From: Bacillus sp. KH172YL63
Lineage (GTDB): Bacteria > Bacillota > Bacilli > Bacillales > Bacillaceae_B
Direction: 5' to 3'
Assembly (NCBI RefSeq): GCF_011398925.1
Contig: NZ_AP022842.1
Location: 3,470,001-3,534,000 of the forward strand
DNA length: 64,000 nt
This document shows positions 24,837 to 34,110 of the stretch, one piece after another; the stretch's first letter is position 1; each line of letters begins with the position of its first letter. Below the pieces are notes generated by a model. That model ran no database searches. It worked only from the letters and a program-made list of their open reading frames with translations, and was not told the DNA's origin. Position numbers and translations under genes: made by a program.

Positions 24837-26000
24837 TTATAATGATGCTCTTAAAATGGCCAAAACGTCTTCTTTGTTGAGTTTGTTGAAGTTACCGAAT
24901 TCGCCGTTGACCATTGCTTTGTCTGCCATGAGGTCGAGCTTGCTGTCGTCGATATCGTAGTCGGCGAGGCGATTTGGTGCACCGATGTTGGTCCAGAATT
25001 CACGAAGCTTTTCTATTCCTTCAAGTGCCACTTCTTCGTCTGATTTGCCGGCAGGGTCCACATTGAATACCCGTTCTGCAAGCTGTGCGAATCGTGAAGG
25101 ATTCACTTTCAGGTTATGCTTCATCCAGTTAGGGAAGATGATCGCAAGACCCCCTGCGTGCGGGATATCATACACAGCGGATACGGCATGCTCGATATTG
25201 TGGCTTGCCCAGTCCCCGTTATAACCCATTTGCAGCATACCGTTCAGCGCGATTGTGCCGGAGTAGAGTATCGTTTCGCGTAATTCGTAATTTTCCAGGT
25301 CGTTGATCAGCTTCGGAGCCGTTTCAATAACCGTCGTCAGGACTGATTCACACATACGGTCCTGCAGCGGTGTGTTTGAGCCGTTATTGAAATACTGTTC
25401 AAATACGTGACTCATCATATCCACCATACCGTAGATTGTATGATCTTTCGGTACTGAGAATGTATTTTCAGGATCTAAAATCGAGAATTGCGGGAACGTC
25501 ACAGGGCTTCCCCAGCCATATTTCTCGTTTGTTTCCCAGTTGGTGATGACAGACCCTGCATTCATTTCTGATCCAGTTGCCGCCAATGTAAGGACCGTTC
25601 CGAACGGAAGGGCTTCTTTTGCAGCAGCTTTCTTCGTTACAAGATCCCACGCATCTCCATCATATTTCGCACCTGCAGCGATGGCTTTTGTACAGTCGAT
25701 CACACTGCCGCCGCCGACTGCCAAAATAAAGTCGATATTGTTTTCTTTGCTGATTTCCACTCCACGTCTGACGGTTGAAAGGCGGGGGTTCGGTTCCACT
25801 CCGGAAAGTTCAAACACCTCTGTGTCGATTTCTTTTAAAATAGACATGACCTGGTCATAAAGACCATTGCGCTTGATGCTTCCGCCACCGTATACGACGA
25901 GGACTTTTTTTCCATATTGAGGTACCAATTCCTTCAATTGTTCTACTTGCCCTTTACCAAAGATTAATTTGGTCGGATTGTAAAAAGTAAAGTCATTCAT
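24837..26000 (-). CDS. yugJ: iron-containing alcohol dehydrogenase, butanol-dehydrogenase-like
   Basis: A 387-residue type III ADH. The NAD(P)-binding GGGS is in [17 protein letters not shown] (about 95-110); iron ligands appear as [13 protein letters not shown] and [24 protein letters not shown] (about 265-290). It resembles YugJ/YugK of B. subtilis (NADH-dependent butanol dehydrogenase BdhA-like), and the neighbours pgi and yuzA support this, though YugJ and YugK cannot be told apart here. Probable role: reduction of aldehydes during low-oxygen growth. SD AAGGAGG precedes the ATG. Confidence 0.9.
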   Translation of the reverse strand: MNDFTFYNPTKLIFGKGQVEQLKELVPQYGKKVLVVYGGGSIKRNGLYDQVMSILKEIDTEVFELSGVEPNPRLSTVRRGVEISKENNIDFILAVGGGSVIDCTKAIAAGAKYDGDAWDLVTKKAAAKEALPFGTVLTLAATGSEMNAGSVITNWETNEKYGWGSPVTFPQFSILDPENTFSVPKDHTIYGMVDMMSHVFEQYFNNGSNTPLQDRMCESVLTTVIETAPKLINDLENYELRETILYSGTIALNGMLQMGYNGDWASHNIEHAVSAVYDIPHAGGLAIIFPNWMKHNLKVNPSRFAQLAERVFNVDPAGKSDEEVALEGIEKLREFWTNIGAPNRLADYDIDDSKLDLMADKAMVNGEFGNFNKLNKEDVLAILRASL

Positions 26001-26200
26001 TATTTGTTACCTCCTTGTATTTAATAAGGGACGATTTTATTTCGTTACCCAAAATGTTTTCAACACATTTCCTATTATCGAATATATCATCCCCAAATTG
26101 CAAAGAACTTGCACAAGGAATTTTTCTTTGTGCCTTTTTGAATAAGAATAACCGTACCGGGAAACTTAAGAATGAGCCATTGAATAAGGAGGAAAACAAC

Positions 26201-26434
26201 ATGAGTGCAATTCAACGCTTTGCTTTGGTTCTTACGATTATAGGTGCTGTCAACTGGGGACTGATCGGCTTCTTCCAATTCGACCTGGTCGCAGCCATCT
26301 TCGGCGGACAGGATGCAGCTTTATCCCGGATCATCTATGGACTGGTCGGACTCGCCGGCCTCATTAACCTGGGCCTCTTATTTAAACCAACCGAGGAGCT
26401 TGAAAGAGAACCTCACACTGAACCGACCAGATAA
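26201..26434 (+). CDS. yuzA: DUF378 family small membrane protein, YuzA-like
   Basis: A 77-residue protein with two helices (about 6-29 and 44-63) and the DUF378 signature LTIIGAVNWGLIGFFQFDLVAAIFGG...SRIIYGLVGLAGLINL. The ATG at 26201 follows AAGGAGG; an upstream extension lacks an SD. Function unknown. Its place after the yugJ-like gene agrees with B. subtilis. Confidence 0.88.
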   Translation: MSAIQRFALVLTIIGAVNWGLIGFFQFDLVAAIFGGQDAALSRIIYGLVGLAGLINLGLLFKPTEELEREPHTEPTR

Positions 26435-26455
26435 TTTATTTCTGATAGAAGCGAA

Positions 26456-26484
26456 AAAGGTGACCCGCGAATAGGGTCACCTTT
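26456..26484. terminator. bidirectional terminator yuzA / aldehyde dehydrogenase
   Basis: Stem AAAGGTGACCC (26456-26466), loop GCGAATA, GGGTCACCTTT (26474-26484), between convergent genes. Confidence 0.88.
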
Positions 26485-26485
26485 C

Positions 26486-27886
26486 TTATTTCAATAATTT
26501 TTTGATGATTTGCATACCGAATTTCCCGCTTGGATAGCGGAAACTCATGTCGAACTTCGTGGTCTGTTTGAGGATGCTCTTATAATGGGAGAACGTCTGG
26601 AAGCTTGATTCACCGTGATAGTTCCCGATCCCGCTCTCGCCCACACCACCGAAAGGAAGGTAAGGGGTGACGATATGCATAAGGGTATCATTCACACATC
26701 CTCCGCCAAACGAAATAGACCCGTTTATTCTGTCTTCAGTCGCAGAGCTGCCGGTGAACAGATAGAGTGCCAGCGGTTTGGGGCGTCCGGTCACAAAGTC
26801 AATGACTTCATCCAGCTCCTCATATTCAATCACAGGGAATATGGGGCCGAAAATTTCCTCCTCCATTACCGAAACAGAAACATCATTCGGCTTCATCAAT
26901 GTTGGTTCAATCTTCAAACTTGAAAGATCTGCATTTCCCCCCAGCAGGATTTCACCATCATCCAAATACGACAGCAGACGGTTGAAATGACGTTCATTGA
27001 CGATCCGTCCGTATTTTTCACTCTTCAACGGTTCTGTCCCATAAAATTCAATGATTGTTTTCTTGAACGCAGTAATGAATTCTTCCACCTTGCTCTTATG
27101 AATCAACAGGTAGTCAGGGGCAATGCACGTCTGTCCGGCATTTGTCGCCTTACCGAAGGCGATGCGCTTTGCCGACAGCTGAATATCAGCCGTTTCATCT
27201 ACGATACACGGGCTCTTCCCACCAAGTTCCAGGGTGACTGGAATCAGCTGTTTGGCCGCCGCCTCCATCACTACTTTCCCCACCGGGACACTTCCGGTAA
27301 AGAAAATATAATCAAATGGCTGCTTGAGAAGATGCTGGTTCGTTTCCACTCCCCCCTCTATGACGGTAAGCTGCTGGGGATCGAAATGTCCGCTGATCAT
27401 ATCCGCTAGTAATGAAGAAGTTGCAGGCGTCAATTCCGACGGTTTGATGATGGCCGTATTTCCGGCAGCAATCGCTCCGATCACAGGGGCAAGGGCGAGC
27501 TGAAGGGGATAATTCCAAGGTGCGATGATCAACGTCACTCCGTATGGTTCAGGAACGGAATAGGCTTTCGACCCGATATGGGTCTTTGCCGTTTTGACCT
27601 TTTTTGGTTCAGCCCACTCATCAATATGCTTCAGGACAAACCGGATTTCCTCGAGAAGAATCCCTATTTCTGTCGCATATGATTCCATTTCCGATTTACT
27701 CAAATCCTTATTTAATGCTTCTATGATGTCTGTTTCATGATTTTTTATGACGTTCAAAAGCTTCTCAAGGAGATCTTTCCGATATCGAATCGGTCTGGTC
27801 ATCCCGGATTTATAAAACTGCTTCTGCTGTTGAATGGTTGATTGTATCACTTCCAGGGAAGTTTCCTTTTTCAAGTCAATCGACAT
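26486..27886 (-). CDS. aldehyde dehydrogenase, YwdH-like (class 3 type)
   Basis: A 466-residue NAD(P)-dependent aldehyde dehydrogenase. It has the short-N-terminus class 3 layout with NPT-like IIAPWNYPLQLALAPVIGAIAAGNT, the FTGSVPVGKVV cofactor loop, catalytic Glu in [10 protein letters not shown] and catalytic Cys in NAGQTCIAPDYLL (about 240). The C-terminal region is mildly hydrophobic/basic, as in fatty aldehyde types. Closest known relative by pattern is B. subtilis YwdH. Monocistronic; its position starts the accessory block that separates yuzA from yugI. Confidence 0.9.
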   Translation of the reverse strand: MSIDLKKETSLEVIQSTIQQQKQFYKSGMTRPIRYRKDLLEKLLNVIKNHETDIIEALNKDLSKSEMESYATEIGILLEEIRFVLKHIDEWAEPKKVKTAKTHIGSKAYSVPEPYGVTLIIAPWNYPLQLALAPVIGAIAAGNTAIIKPSELTPATSSLLADMISGHFDPQQLTVIEGGVETNQHLLKQPFDYIFFTGSVPVGKVVMEAAAKQLIPVTLELGGKSPCIVDETADIQLSAKRIAFGKATNAGQTCIAPDYLLIHKSKVEEFITAFKKTIIEFYGTEPLKSEKYGRIVNERHFNRLLSYLDDGEILLGGNADLSSLKIEPTLMKPNDVSVSVMEEEIFGPIFPVIEYEELDEVIDFVTGRPKPLALYLFTGSSATEDRINGSISFGGGCVNDTLMHIVTPYLPFGGVGESGIGNYHGESSFQTFSHYKSILKQTTKFDMSFRYPSGKFGMQIIKKLLK

Positions 27887-28021
27887 ATGTATCCCTCCAA
27901 ACTTGAATGTTTTTCACTTAACAAAAAAGGTCATATTCATAATCAAATAGATCTTTCCACAGCCTGGCCATAACAAAGGCTCTTTCATTCATTTCTACAT
28001 TAAACCGTGAATTCCTTTAAA

Positions 28022-28058
28022 GCAAAAAAAGAACGCATCCTCCTATTGAGGACACGCT
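28022..28058 (-). terminator. terminator of rocG
   Basis: On the minus strand AGCGTGTCCTC (28048-28058) pairs with GAGGATGCGTT (28032-28042, some G-U pairs), followed by CTTTTTTTGC. Confidence 0.75.
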
Positions 28059-28074
28059 CTTGTTCATGCGATCG

Positions 28075-29328
28075 TTACACCCAACCTCTGAATCTTGAGG
28101 CTTCTGCCATTTTACGTGCGCCGACCATGTATGCAGCTAGCCGCATATTCACCCGACGGTTCTGAGATGTCTCATATACATTGTTGAAAGCTTCAACAAG
28201 TTTAGCATAAAGCTTCTCGTTTACTTCCTCTTCAGTCCAATAATACCCTTGATTGTTCTGTACCCATTCGAAATAAGAAACCGTTACCCCGCCGGCACTT
28301 GCCAGTACATCGGGCACAAGGAGGATTCCTCTTTCAGAAAGGATACGGGTTGCTTCAAAGGTGGTCGGACCGTTTGCAGCTTCTACCACAATGGATGCTT
28401 TGATGTCATAGACATTCTCTTCAGTGATTTGGTTTGAAATCGCTGCAGGCACCAGGATGTCACACTCCAGTTCAAGTAATTCCTTATTTGAAATTGTGTT
28501 TTCAAATAATGTGGTCACTGTGCCGAAACTGTCGCGACGATCCAACAGATAATCAATATCCAGGCCAGCAGGATCATGAAGTGCACCGTGGGCATCGGAA
28601 ATCGCGATGACCTTCGCACCGGTATCATGCATGAATTTTGCCAAGAAACTTCCGGCATTCCCGAAACCTTGAATGACGACGCGTGCGCCTTTGATATCGA
28701 TGCCCCGTTTCTTTGCTGCCTGTTCGATGCAGATTGTCACACCTTGAGCTGTTGCCTTCTCACGGCCCTGTGAGCCGCCGAGGACAATCGGTTTTCCTGT
28801 AATGAACCCTGGTGAGTCATTTTCACGGAGACGGCTGTATTCATCCATCATCCAGGCCATGATCTGTGAGTTTGTGTACACATCAGGAGCAGGGATATCC
28901 TTTGTAGGACCTACGATCTGACTGATGGCACGGACATACCCGCGGCTCAGCTTCTCAAGTTCAGTGAACGACATCGTTCTCGGATCACAGATGATCCCGC
29001 CTTTTCCCCCGCCGTATGGCAGGTCGACAATGCCGCATTTCAAACTCATCCACATGGATAAAGCCTTTACTTCTTCTTCATCCACTTCAGGATGGAAGCG
29101 TACGCCTCCCTTTGTCGGACCTACCGCATCATTATGCTGGGCCCTGTATCCAGTGAAAACCTTGATGCTGCCGTCGTCCATCCGGACAGGGATGCGCACG
29201 GTCAGCATACGTACCGGCTCTTTCAACAGTTCATACATTTCTTCCGTATATCCAAGCTTTGATAAAGCATCATTGATGACATGCTGTGTAGAAGTAAACA
29301 GATTAAGGTTTTCTCCCATTGTAAACAT
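28075..29328 (-). CDS. rocG: NAD-specific glutamate dehydrogenase
   Basis: A 417-residue Glu/Leu/Phe/Val dehydrogenase converting glutamate to 2-oxoglutarate and ammonia. Signatures: PYGGGKGGIICDP (catalytic Lys region, about 112-124), KDIPAPDVYTNSQIMAWMMDEYS, Rossmann motif GFGNAGSFLA (about 217-226), and C-terminal MRLAAYMVGARKMAEASRFRGWV-type ending. It is close to RocG/GudB of B. subtilis; rocD and rocA next door favour RocG. Start MFTMGENLNL; the SD AAAGAGG is close to the first ATG and the ATG 9 bases later is an alternative. It completes the pathway from ornithine to 2-oxoglutarate. Confidence 0.94.
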   Translation of the reverse strand: MFTMGENLNLFTSTQHVINDALSKLGYTEEMYELLKEPVRMLTVRIPVRMDDGSIKVFTGYRAQHNDAVGPTKGGVRFHPEVDEEEVKALSMWMSLKCGIVDLPYGGGKGGIICDPRTMSFTELEKLSRGYVRAISQIVGPTKDIPAPDVYTNSQIMAWMMDEYSRLRENDSPGFITGKPIVLGGSQGREKATAQGVTICIEQAAKKRGIDIKGARVVIQGFGNAGSFLAKFMHDTGAKVIAISDAHGALHDPAGLDIDYLLDRRDSFGTVTTLFENTISNKELLELECDILVPAAISNQITEENVYDIKASIVVEAANGPTTFEATRILSERGILLVPDVLASAGGVTVSYFEWVQNNQGYYWTEEEVNEKLYAKLVEAFNNVYETSQNRRVNMRLAAYMVGARKMAEASRFRGWV

Positions 29329-29473
29329 TCGCCTCTTTATTATGTGATCTGAAACGTTGTAATTGTAACATATTACCGTATCTTAAAACCATTGAGTTGG
29401 AAAAGAAATAATTTTTCTTTTACAGGCTTTTTCAGGCTGCGCTACGAAAAAATCTTTTTGGATTTCCGTTGTT

Positions 29474-30667
29474 TTAAGACAGGACTTTTTTGATTCTTTC
29501 GATTGCCCAGTCAAGTTCTTCCTGCGAAATGACAAGCGGAGGGGCAAAACGAATGACAGTATCGTGTGTCTCTTTGCAGAGCAGTCCTTCTTCTTTCAGC
29601 TGCTCACAGTATTTGCGGGCAGGTTCCTTCAACTCTACACCGATAAATAACCCGCTGCCACGGACTTCCTTAATCATAGGATTATCTATCTCACGAAGTT
29701 TACTCATAAAGTATTCACCCATCTGAAGGGAACGTCCGGCAAGATCTTCATCGATCAACACATCCAGGGACGCAACCGACACGGCACATGCCATCGGATT
29801 ACCGCCGAATGTAGATCCGTGTGAACCCGGGTTGAAAACGCCGAGCACTTCTTTATTTGCCACAACACATGAAATTGGGAATACGCCCCCGCCTAGCGCT
29901 TTACCGAGGATGTACATATCCGGATCCACATCATCCCACTCACAGGCAAACATTTTACCGGAACGTGCAAGTCCCGCCTGGATTTCATCGGCAATGAACA
30001 ACACATTGTTTTCTTTACATAACTCGTACGCCGCTTTCAGGAATCCTTTCGGCGGGAATACGATGCCTGCCTCCCCTTGGATCGGTTCAATCAGGAATGC
30101 TGCCGTATTCGGCGTGATCGCTTCTTTCAAAGCATCCAGGTCACCATAAGGAATCAAGTTGATGCCAGGCAGCATCGGACCAAAGCCGCGTTTGTATTCC
30201 TCTTCTGATGAAAGGGAAACAGCCGTCATTGTACGCCCATGGAAGTTGCCGTTACATGCGATGATTTCCGCACTGTTTTCAGCTACACCTTTCACGTCAT
30301 ATGCCCAGCGGCGCGCCGTCTTGATCGCCGTCTCAACTGCTTCAGCACCTGTATTCATTGGAAGGGCCATGTCTTTTCCTGTAAGCTTACAGATCTTTTC
30401 ATACCAGGGAGCCAGCTGATCATTATGGAATGCACGTGATGTCAGCGTCACGCGGTCCGCCTGATCTTTCAGCGCCTGGATGATCTTTGGATGGCGGTGT
30501 CCCTGGTTGACTGCTGAATAGGCGCTCAGCATATCCATATACTTGTTGCCCTCAGGATCTTTCACCCAGACACCCTCTGCTTCTGAAATAACGATTGGCA
30601 GGGGATGATAATTTTTCGCACCATATTTCTCTGTTTGTTCAATAATTGAATGCGTACTCACTGTCAT
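29474..30667 (-). CDS. rocD: ornithine aminotransferase
   Basis: A 397-residue class III PLP aminotransferase converting ornithine and 2-oxoglutarate to glutamate semialdehyde and glutamate. Visible: [70 protein letters not shown], and the PLP lysine in [17 protein letters not shown] (about 255). The ATG at 30667 lies 7 bases after AGGAGG; the longer frame has none. It follows rocA by about 80 bp on the same strand, separated by a hairpin at 30717-30740 without a T run. Confidence 0.95.
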   Translation of the reverse strand: MTVSTHSIIEQTEKYGAKNYHPLPIVISEAEGVWVKDPEGNKYMDMLSAYSAVNQGHRHPKIIQALKDQADRVTLTSRAFHNDQLAPWYEKICKLTGKDMALPMNTGAEAVETAIKTARRWAYDVKGVAENSAEIIACNGNFHGRTMTAVSLSSEEEYKRGFGPMLPGINLIPYGDLDALKEAITPNTAAFLIEPIQGEAGIVFPPKGFLKAAYELCKENNVLFIADEIQAGLARSGKMFACEWDDVDPDMYILGKALGGGVFPISCVVANKEVLGVFNPGSHGSTFGGNPMACAVSVASLDVLIDEDLAGRSLQMGEYFMSKLREIDNPMIKEVRGSGLFIGVELKEPARKYCEQLKEEGLLCKETHDTVIRFAPPLVISQEELDWAIERIKKVLS

Positions 30668-30716
30668 ACAAGTTCCTCCTAACGAAATGTAAAAGATTAT
30701 GCTTATATACAAGGAT

Positions 30717-30740
30717 GGAGCCTCTGTAAACAAAGGCTCC
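30717..30740 (-). terminator. rocA-rocD intercistronic hairpin, weak or non-terminating
   Basis: GGAGCCTTTG and CAGAGGCTCC arms with loop TTTA between rocA and rocD on the minus strand. The following bases are ATCCTTG, not a T run, so it more likely stabilises or processes the mRNA, or is a partial attenuator. Confidence 0.45.
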
Positions 30741-30748
30741 TCCTGTTC

Positions 30749-32293
30749 TTAAAGTGTTTCTGAAGTTGTTTTGGCTTGAAGGTGAAGCAGTAGATAATCC
30801 GGTCCGCCGGCTTTCGAGTCGGTACCTGACATGTTGAAACCGCCAAATGGCTGGTATCCAACGATCGCTCCCGTACACCCTCTATTGAAGTAAAGGTTTC
30901 CGACATGGAAGTCTTCACGGGCCTGTTCGATCTTCGCACGGTTATTCGTGATGACTGCACCCGTCAAACCGTAGTCCGTATTGTTCGCAATCTCAAGCGC
31001 ATGATCGAAGTCCTTTGCTTTAGAGAATGCCACAACCGGTCCGAAGATTTCCTCTTGCATCAAGCGTGCTTCAGGATCCAGATCAGCAAAGATTGTTGGT
31101 TTCACGAAGAAGCCTTTAGAGTTATCGCCTTCTCCTCCTACCATCAACTTCCCTTCTTCTTTACCGATTTCAATATAGCTCATGATTTTATCAAATGACG
31201 CCTGGTCGATCACAGGACCCATGAAGTTATCACGGTCTACAGGATCTCCAACCGTTAATTCTTTCGTTAATTCCACCGCGCGCTGAAGTACTTGATCGTA
31301 CACATCTTCCACGACAACGGCACGTGAACAGGCTGAACATTTTTGTCCCGAGAATCCGAATGCTGAAGCTACGATGGATTTCGCTGCCAGCTCAAGATCT
31401 CCCTCACTGTCCACCACGATTGTATCTTTACCGCCCATTTCGGCGATGACGCGTTTCAGCCATTTTTGACCCGGGTTCACTTTTGCCGCTCTTTCATAAA
31501 TGCGGATACCTACATCACGGGAACCTGTGAATGAAATAAAACGAGTCTTTGGATGATCCACAAGGTAGTCTCCAACTTCAGCTCCGCTACCCGGAACATA
31601 GTTGATTACCCCTTTCGGAAGACCTGCTTCTTCTAATACTTCAATGAACTTCGCTGCCACAACAGCTGTCGTTGAAGCCGGCTTCAGAAGGACCGTATTA
31701 CCTGTCACGATGGCGGCTACAGCTGTACCGGCCATGATTGCGAAGGCAAAGTTCCAAGGTGAGATGACAACACCCACTCCAAGCGGGATGTAATTGAATT
31801 GATTGTATTCACCTGGACGGCTTTCTACAGGGAACCCATCTTTCAAACGAAGCATTTGACGGGCATAGTATTCCATGAAGTCAATCGCTTCCGCTGTATC
31901 AGCATCCGCTTCATTCCATGGCTTACCCGCTTCTTTCGTAAGTAAAGCAGAGAATTCATGCTTACGGCGACGAACGATTGCAGAAGCACGGAAAAGAATG
32001 TCGGCGCGGGTTTCAGGCTTCACTTTGCGCCAAGTCTGGAACGTGTCATAAGCGACATCCATTGCCTTCTCAGCAAGTTCTTTGTTCGCTTTTGAAACGC
32101 GTCCGATGAGTTCTTCTTTGTTTGCTGGGTTTACAGAAACAAGTTTGTCCTCAGTCGTTACCCGTTCTCCGCCAATCACTAATGGATAGTCTTGGCCTAA
32201 GTAACTTTCTACTACCTTTAGACCTTCTTTAAATGCTTTTTGATTCTCTTTCTCTGAGAAATCTGTGAATGGTTCGTGCTTGTAAGGAATCAT
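30749..32293 (-). CDS. rocA: L-glutamate gamma-semialdehyde (1-pyrroline-5-carboxylate) dehydrogenase
   Basis: A 515-residue ALDH superfamily enzyme that oxidises glutamate semialdehyde to glutamate, the length expected for Bacillus RocA. Signatures: [39 protein letters not shown], catalytic Glu in [14 protein letters not shown] and Cys in [15 protein letters not shown] (about 320). ATG at 32293 is chosen ([23 protein letters not shown] start); the frame extending to 32380 runs into the regulatory palindromes. Divergent from the RocR-like regulator. Confidence 0.95.
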   Translation of the reverse strand: MIPYKHEPFTDFSEKENQKAFKEGLKVVESYLGQDYPLVIGGERVTTEDKLVSVNPANKEELIGRVSKANKELAEKAMDVAYDTFQTWRKVKPETRADILFRASAIVRRRKHEFSALLTKEAGKPWNEADADTAEAIDFMEYYARQMLRLKDGFPVESRPGEYNQFNYIPLGVGVVISPWNFAFAIMAGTAVAAIVTGNTVLLKPASTTAVVAAKFIEVLEEAGLPKGVINYVPGSGAEVGDYLVDHPKTRFISFTGSRDVGIRIYERAAKVNPGQKWLKRVIAEMGGKDTIVVDSEGDLELAAKSIVASAFGFSGQKCSACSRAVVVEDVYDQVLQRAVELTKELTVGDPVDRDNFMGPVIDQASFDKIMSYIEIGKEEGKLMVGGEGDNSKGFFVKPTIFADLDPEARLMQEEIFGPVVAFSKAKDFDHALEIANNTDYGLTGAVITNNRAKIEQAREDFHVGNLYFNRGCTGAIVGYQPFGGFNMSGTDSKAGGPDYLLLHLQAKTTSETL

Positions 32294-32361
32294 GTGGGCA
32301 TTTCCCCCTTTAAACAAAGATTTTTTATTCATCCCCGGTGTGACGAGGCTCATTAACAAAT

Positions 32362-32431
32362 ATGCAAAAAAAATTTGCATTTAGAAAACCCTTACACTTA
32401 TAATAATGCAAAAGATAGTTGCTTTTTTCAA
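32362..32431 (-). promoter_or_regulatory. rocA promoter region with two palindromes
   Basis: Palindrome 1: ATGCAAAAAAAATTTGCAT (32362-32380), perfect 7-bp arms. Palindrome 2: ATGCAAA-N5-GTTGCTT (32406-32424), degenerate, centred 44 bp away. A possible sigma-A promoter on the minus strand is -35 TTGAAA (32426-32431), 17 bp, -10 CATTAT (32403-32408), with palindrome 2 inside the spacer. No good -12/-24 sigma-L promoter (TGGCAC-N5-TTGC) is visible; the nearest GG-N10-GC spacing is weak. Confidence 0.5.
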
Positions 32432-32591
32432 GAGTTTTTTTAAAATTTTTTATAATCCCACATTTTTTGCCCTTTCTTGCTTCCCAACCTTTTAAAAAAG
32501 GTGGATACAGGAATGGGCATCCATGAGAATTGATAAACGATAGACGATACGTTTTGCAGTAAGGATCATTGATGAGGAGGAGGGAGACAGC

Positions 32592-33962
32592 ATGCTTGAA
32601 GCCGAAAAACGTTTGTATATGTACGAGAAAACCGCTGAACATCTTGAATCAGGGATCCATGTGATCGATTCAACCGGCAGGACCATCATTTACAACCGCA
32701 AAATGCGGGAAATCGAAGGGATGGAAATCGAGGACGTCCTTGATAAAAATTTATTGGACGTCTTCCAATTTCACTCGGAAGAAGAAAGCACCCTGCTGAA
32801 AGTTTTGAATACGAAAGAGCCCACCCTGAATGTCAAGCAGACTTACTTCAACGTGAAGGGCATTGAAATCACGACGATGAACGACACCTTTCCGGTCTTC
32901 CACGATGAGACCTTGATCGGCGCGATTGAAATTGCGAGAGATATCACAAAGCTTGAAAAAGTGATGAGAGATCAAATACATAAACGTCCCACCAGCTTCT
33001 TCACCTTTGACAGCATCATCGGCCAACACCCACGCCTGACAGAGGCTGTCGAGACGGGAAAACGTGCAAGCAGGACCTCTTCCCCTGTCTTGATCTGCGG
33101 GGAAATCGGCACAGGCAAAGAACTTTTCGCCCAGAGCATCCACAATGATAGCGCCCGTGCGAACCGGCCCTTCATCACCCAGAACTGTTCTTCCATAAGT
33201 GATGACATGCTCGAGGAAGCCCTTTTCCATGGGTCAAATCAGGAGGATCACCGCCCTTCCCTATTCCAGCAGGCACAGGGAGGAACGCTGCTCCTTGACG
33301 AAATCAGTTCCTTATCCCCTTCCCTTCAGGAAAAATTGCTAAACCTCTTTTCCCGGGGGACGGACCTTCCCTATGATGTCAGGATCATGGCAACGGTAAA
33401 TGAAGACCCGATCGACGCGATTGCTGAAGGAAGGTTGCTGAAAGAGCTTTATTACAGATTGAGCATCGTGTCGATCTTCACCCCATCGCTCCGGTCGAGG
33501 AAGGAAGACCTGCCCGAGCTCGTCAGCTACTTCATCGGACAATTCAACCATCATTTTGCCATGGAAATCACCGGCATAACAGATGAAGTGAAAGAAGTAT
33601 TCCACCACTATGACTGGCCGGGAAATGTCCGTGAGCTCGAGCATGTCATCGAGGGGGCTTTCAATCTGGTCGGATTCGAAAAGGAAATTGCCTTTAATCA
33701 TCTTCCTTTTGGATTCAGGCAGAGGATCCACCACAGTTCAATGGGGGAAGAAAGTCAGGATGAATCTGAATTCCTTTATCAATCGGGAACTGAGATCAAA
33801 CCTCTCGAACTGTTCATAGAAGAAGCAGAAACCTATTATATTCAGAAAGCGCTGAAGTATCATGAATTCAATATCACCAAAACAGCCAAATCACTTGGCA
33901 TGAGCCGTCAAAACCTTCAGTACCGGATCCGGAAGTATGGGATCGAGCGGAATTCATTTTGA
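32592..33962 (+). CDS. RocR/NtrC-like PAS-AAA+-Fis regulator lacking GAFTGA
   Basis: A 456-residue regulator. An N-terminal PAS domain (about 12-118), AAA+ core (about 138-370) with Walker A GEIGTGKE (170-177), Walker B GGTLLLDEI (230-238), sensor MATVN and arginine-finger segment LYYRLSIVSIFTPSLRSRKED (286-306), then a Fis-type helix-turn-helix (NITKTAKSLGMSRQNLQYRIRKYGI, about 425-450). Between residues 207 and 226, where sigma-54 activators carry GAFTGA, it reads EEALFHGSNQEDHRPSLF. That loop is needed to contact sigma-54, so it may not activate sigma-L. Divergent from rocA. SD GAGGAGGGAG. Confidence 0.88.
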   Translation: MLEAEKRLYMYEKTAEHLESGIHVIDSTGRTIIYNRKMREIEGMEIEDVLDKNLLDVFQFHSEEESTLLKVLNTKEPTLNVKQTYFNVKGIEITTMNDTFPVFHDETLIGAIEIARDITKLEKVMRDQIHKRPTSFFTFDSIIGQHPRLTEAVETGKRASRTSSPVLICGEIGTGKELFAQSIHNDSARANRPFITQNCSSISDDMLEEALFHGSNQEDHRPSLFQQAQGGTLLLDEISSLSPSLQEKLLNLFSRGTDLPYDVRIMATVNEDPIDAIAEGRLLKELYYRLSIVSIFTPSLRSRKEDLPELVSYFIGQFNHHFAMEITGITDEVKEVFHHYDWPGNVRELEHVIEGAFNLVGFEKEIAFNHLPFGFRQRIHHSSMGEESQDESEFLYQSGTEIKPLELFIEEAETYYIQKALKYHEFNITKTAKSLGMSRQNLQYRIRKYGIERNSF

Positions 33963-33965
33963 TTT

Positions 33966-34002
33966 AAGGCCACTCCCTCACTTCAAGGGGAGTGGCCTTT
34001 AT
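33966..34002 (+). terminator. terminator of the RocR-like gene
   Basis: AAGGCCACTCCC (33966-33977) and GGGAGTGGCCTT (33988-33999), then TATTG with few Ts. Confidence 0.75.
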
Positions 34003-34043
34003 TGTAAAAAAACGGTTCACCCCAACGGAACCGTTCACAAAAA

Positions 34044-34095
34044 AAGGGCACCGCCCCCCATCAGCGTATCTTCACCGATAGAGAGCAGTGCCCTT
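34044..34095 (-). terminator. terminator of katA
   Basis: On the minus strand AAGGGCACTGC (34085-34095) and GCGGTGCCCTT (34044-34054) flank a loop of about 30 bases, followed by a TTTTTTTG run. Confidence 0.75.
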
Positions 34096-34110
34096 CAGCA
34101 TTTCCCCAAC

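Noticed and set aside
29340..29400. cre site upstream of rocG
   Set aside because: The best candidate around ACAACGTTTCAG matches only about 10 of 14 positions.
32375..32395. Sigma-L (-12/-24) promoter for rocA
   Set aside because: Only the GG-N10-GC spacing is met (AAGGGTTTTCTAAATGC); the TGGCAC and TTGC parts are missing.
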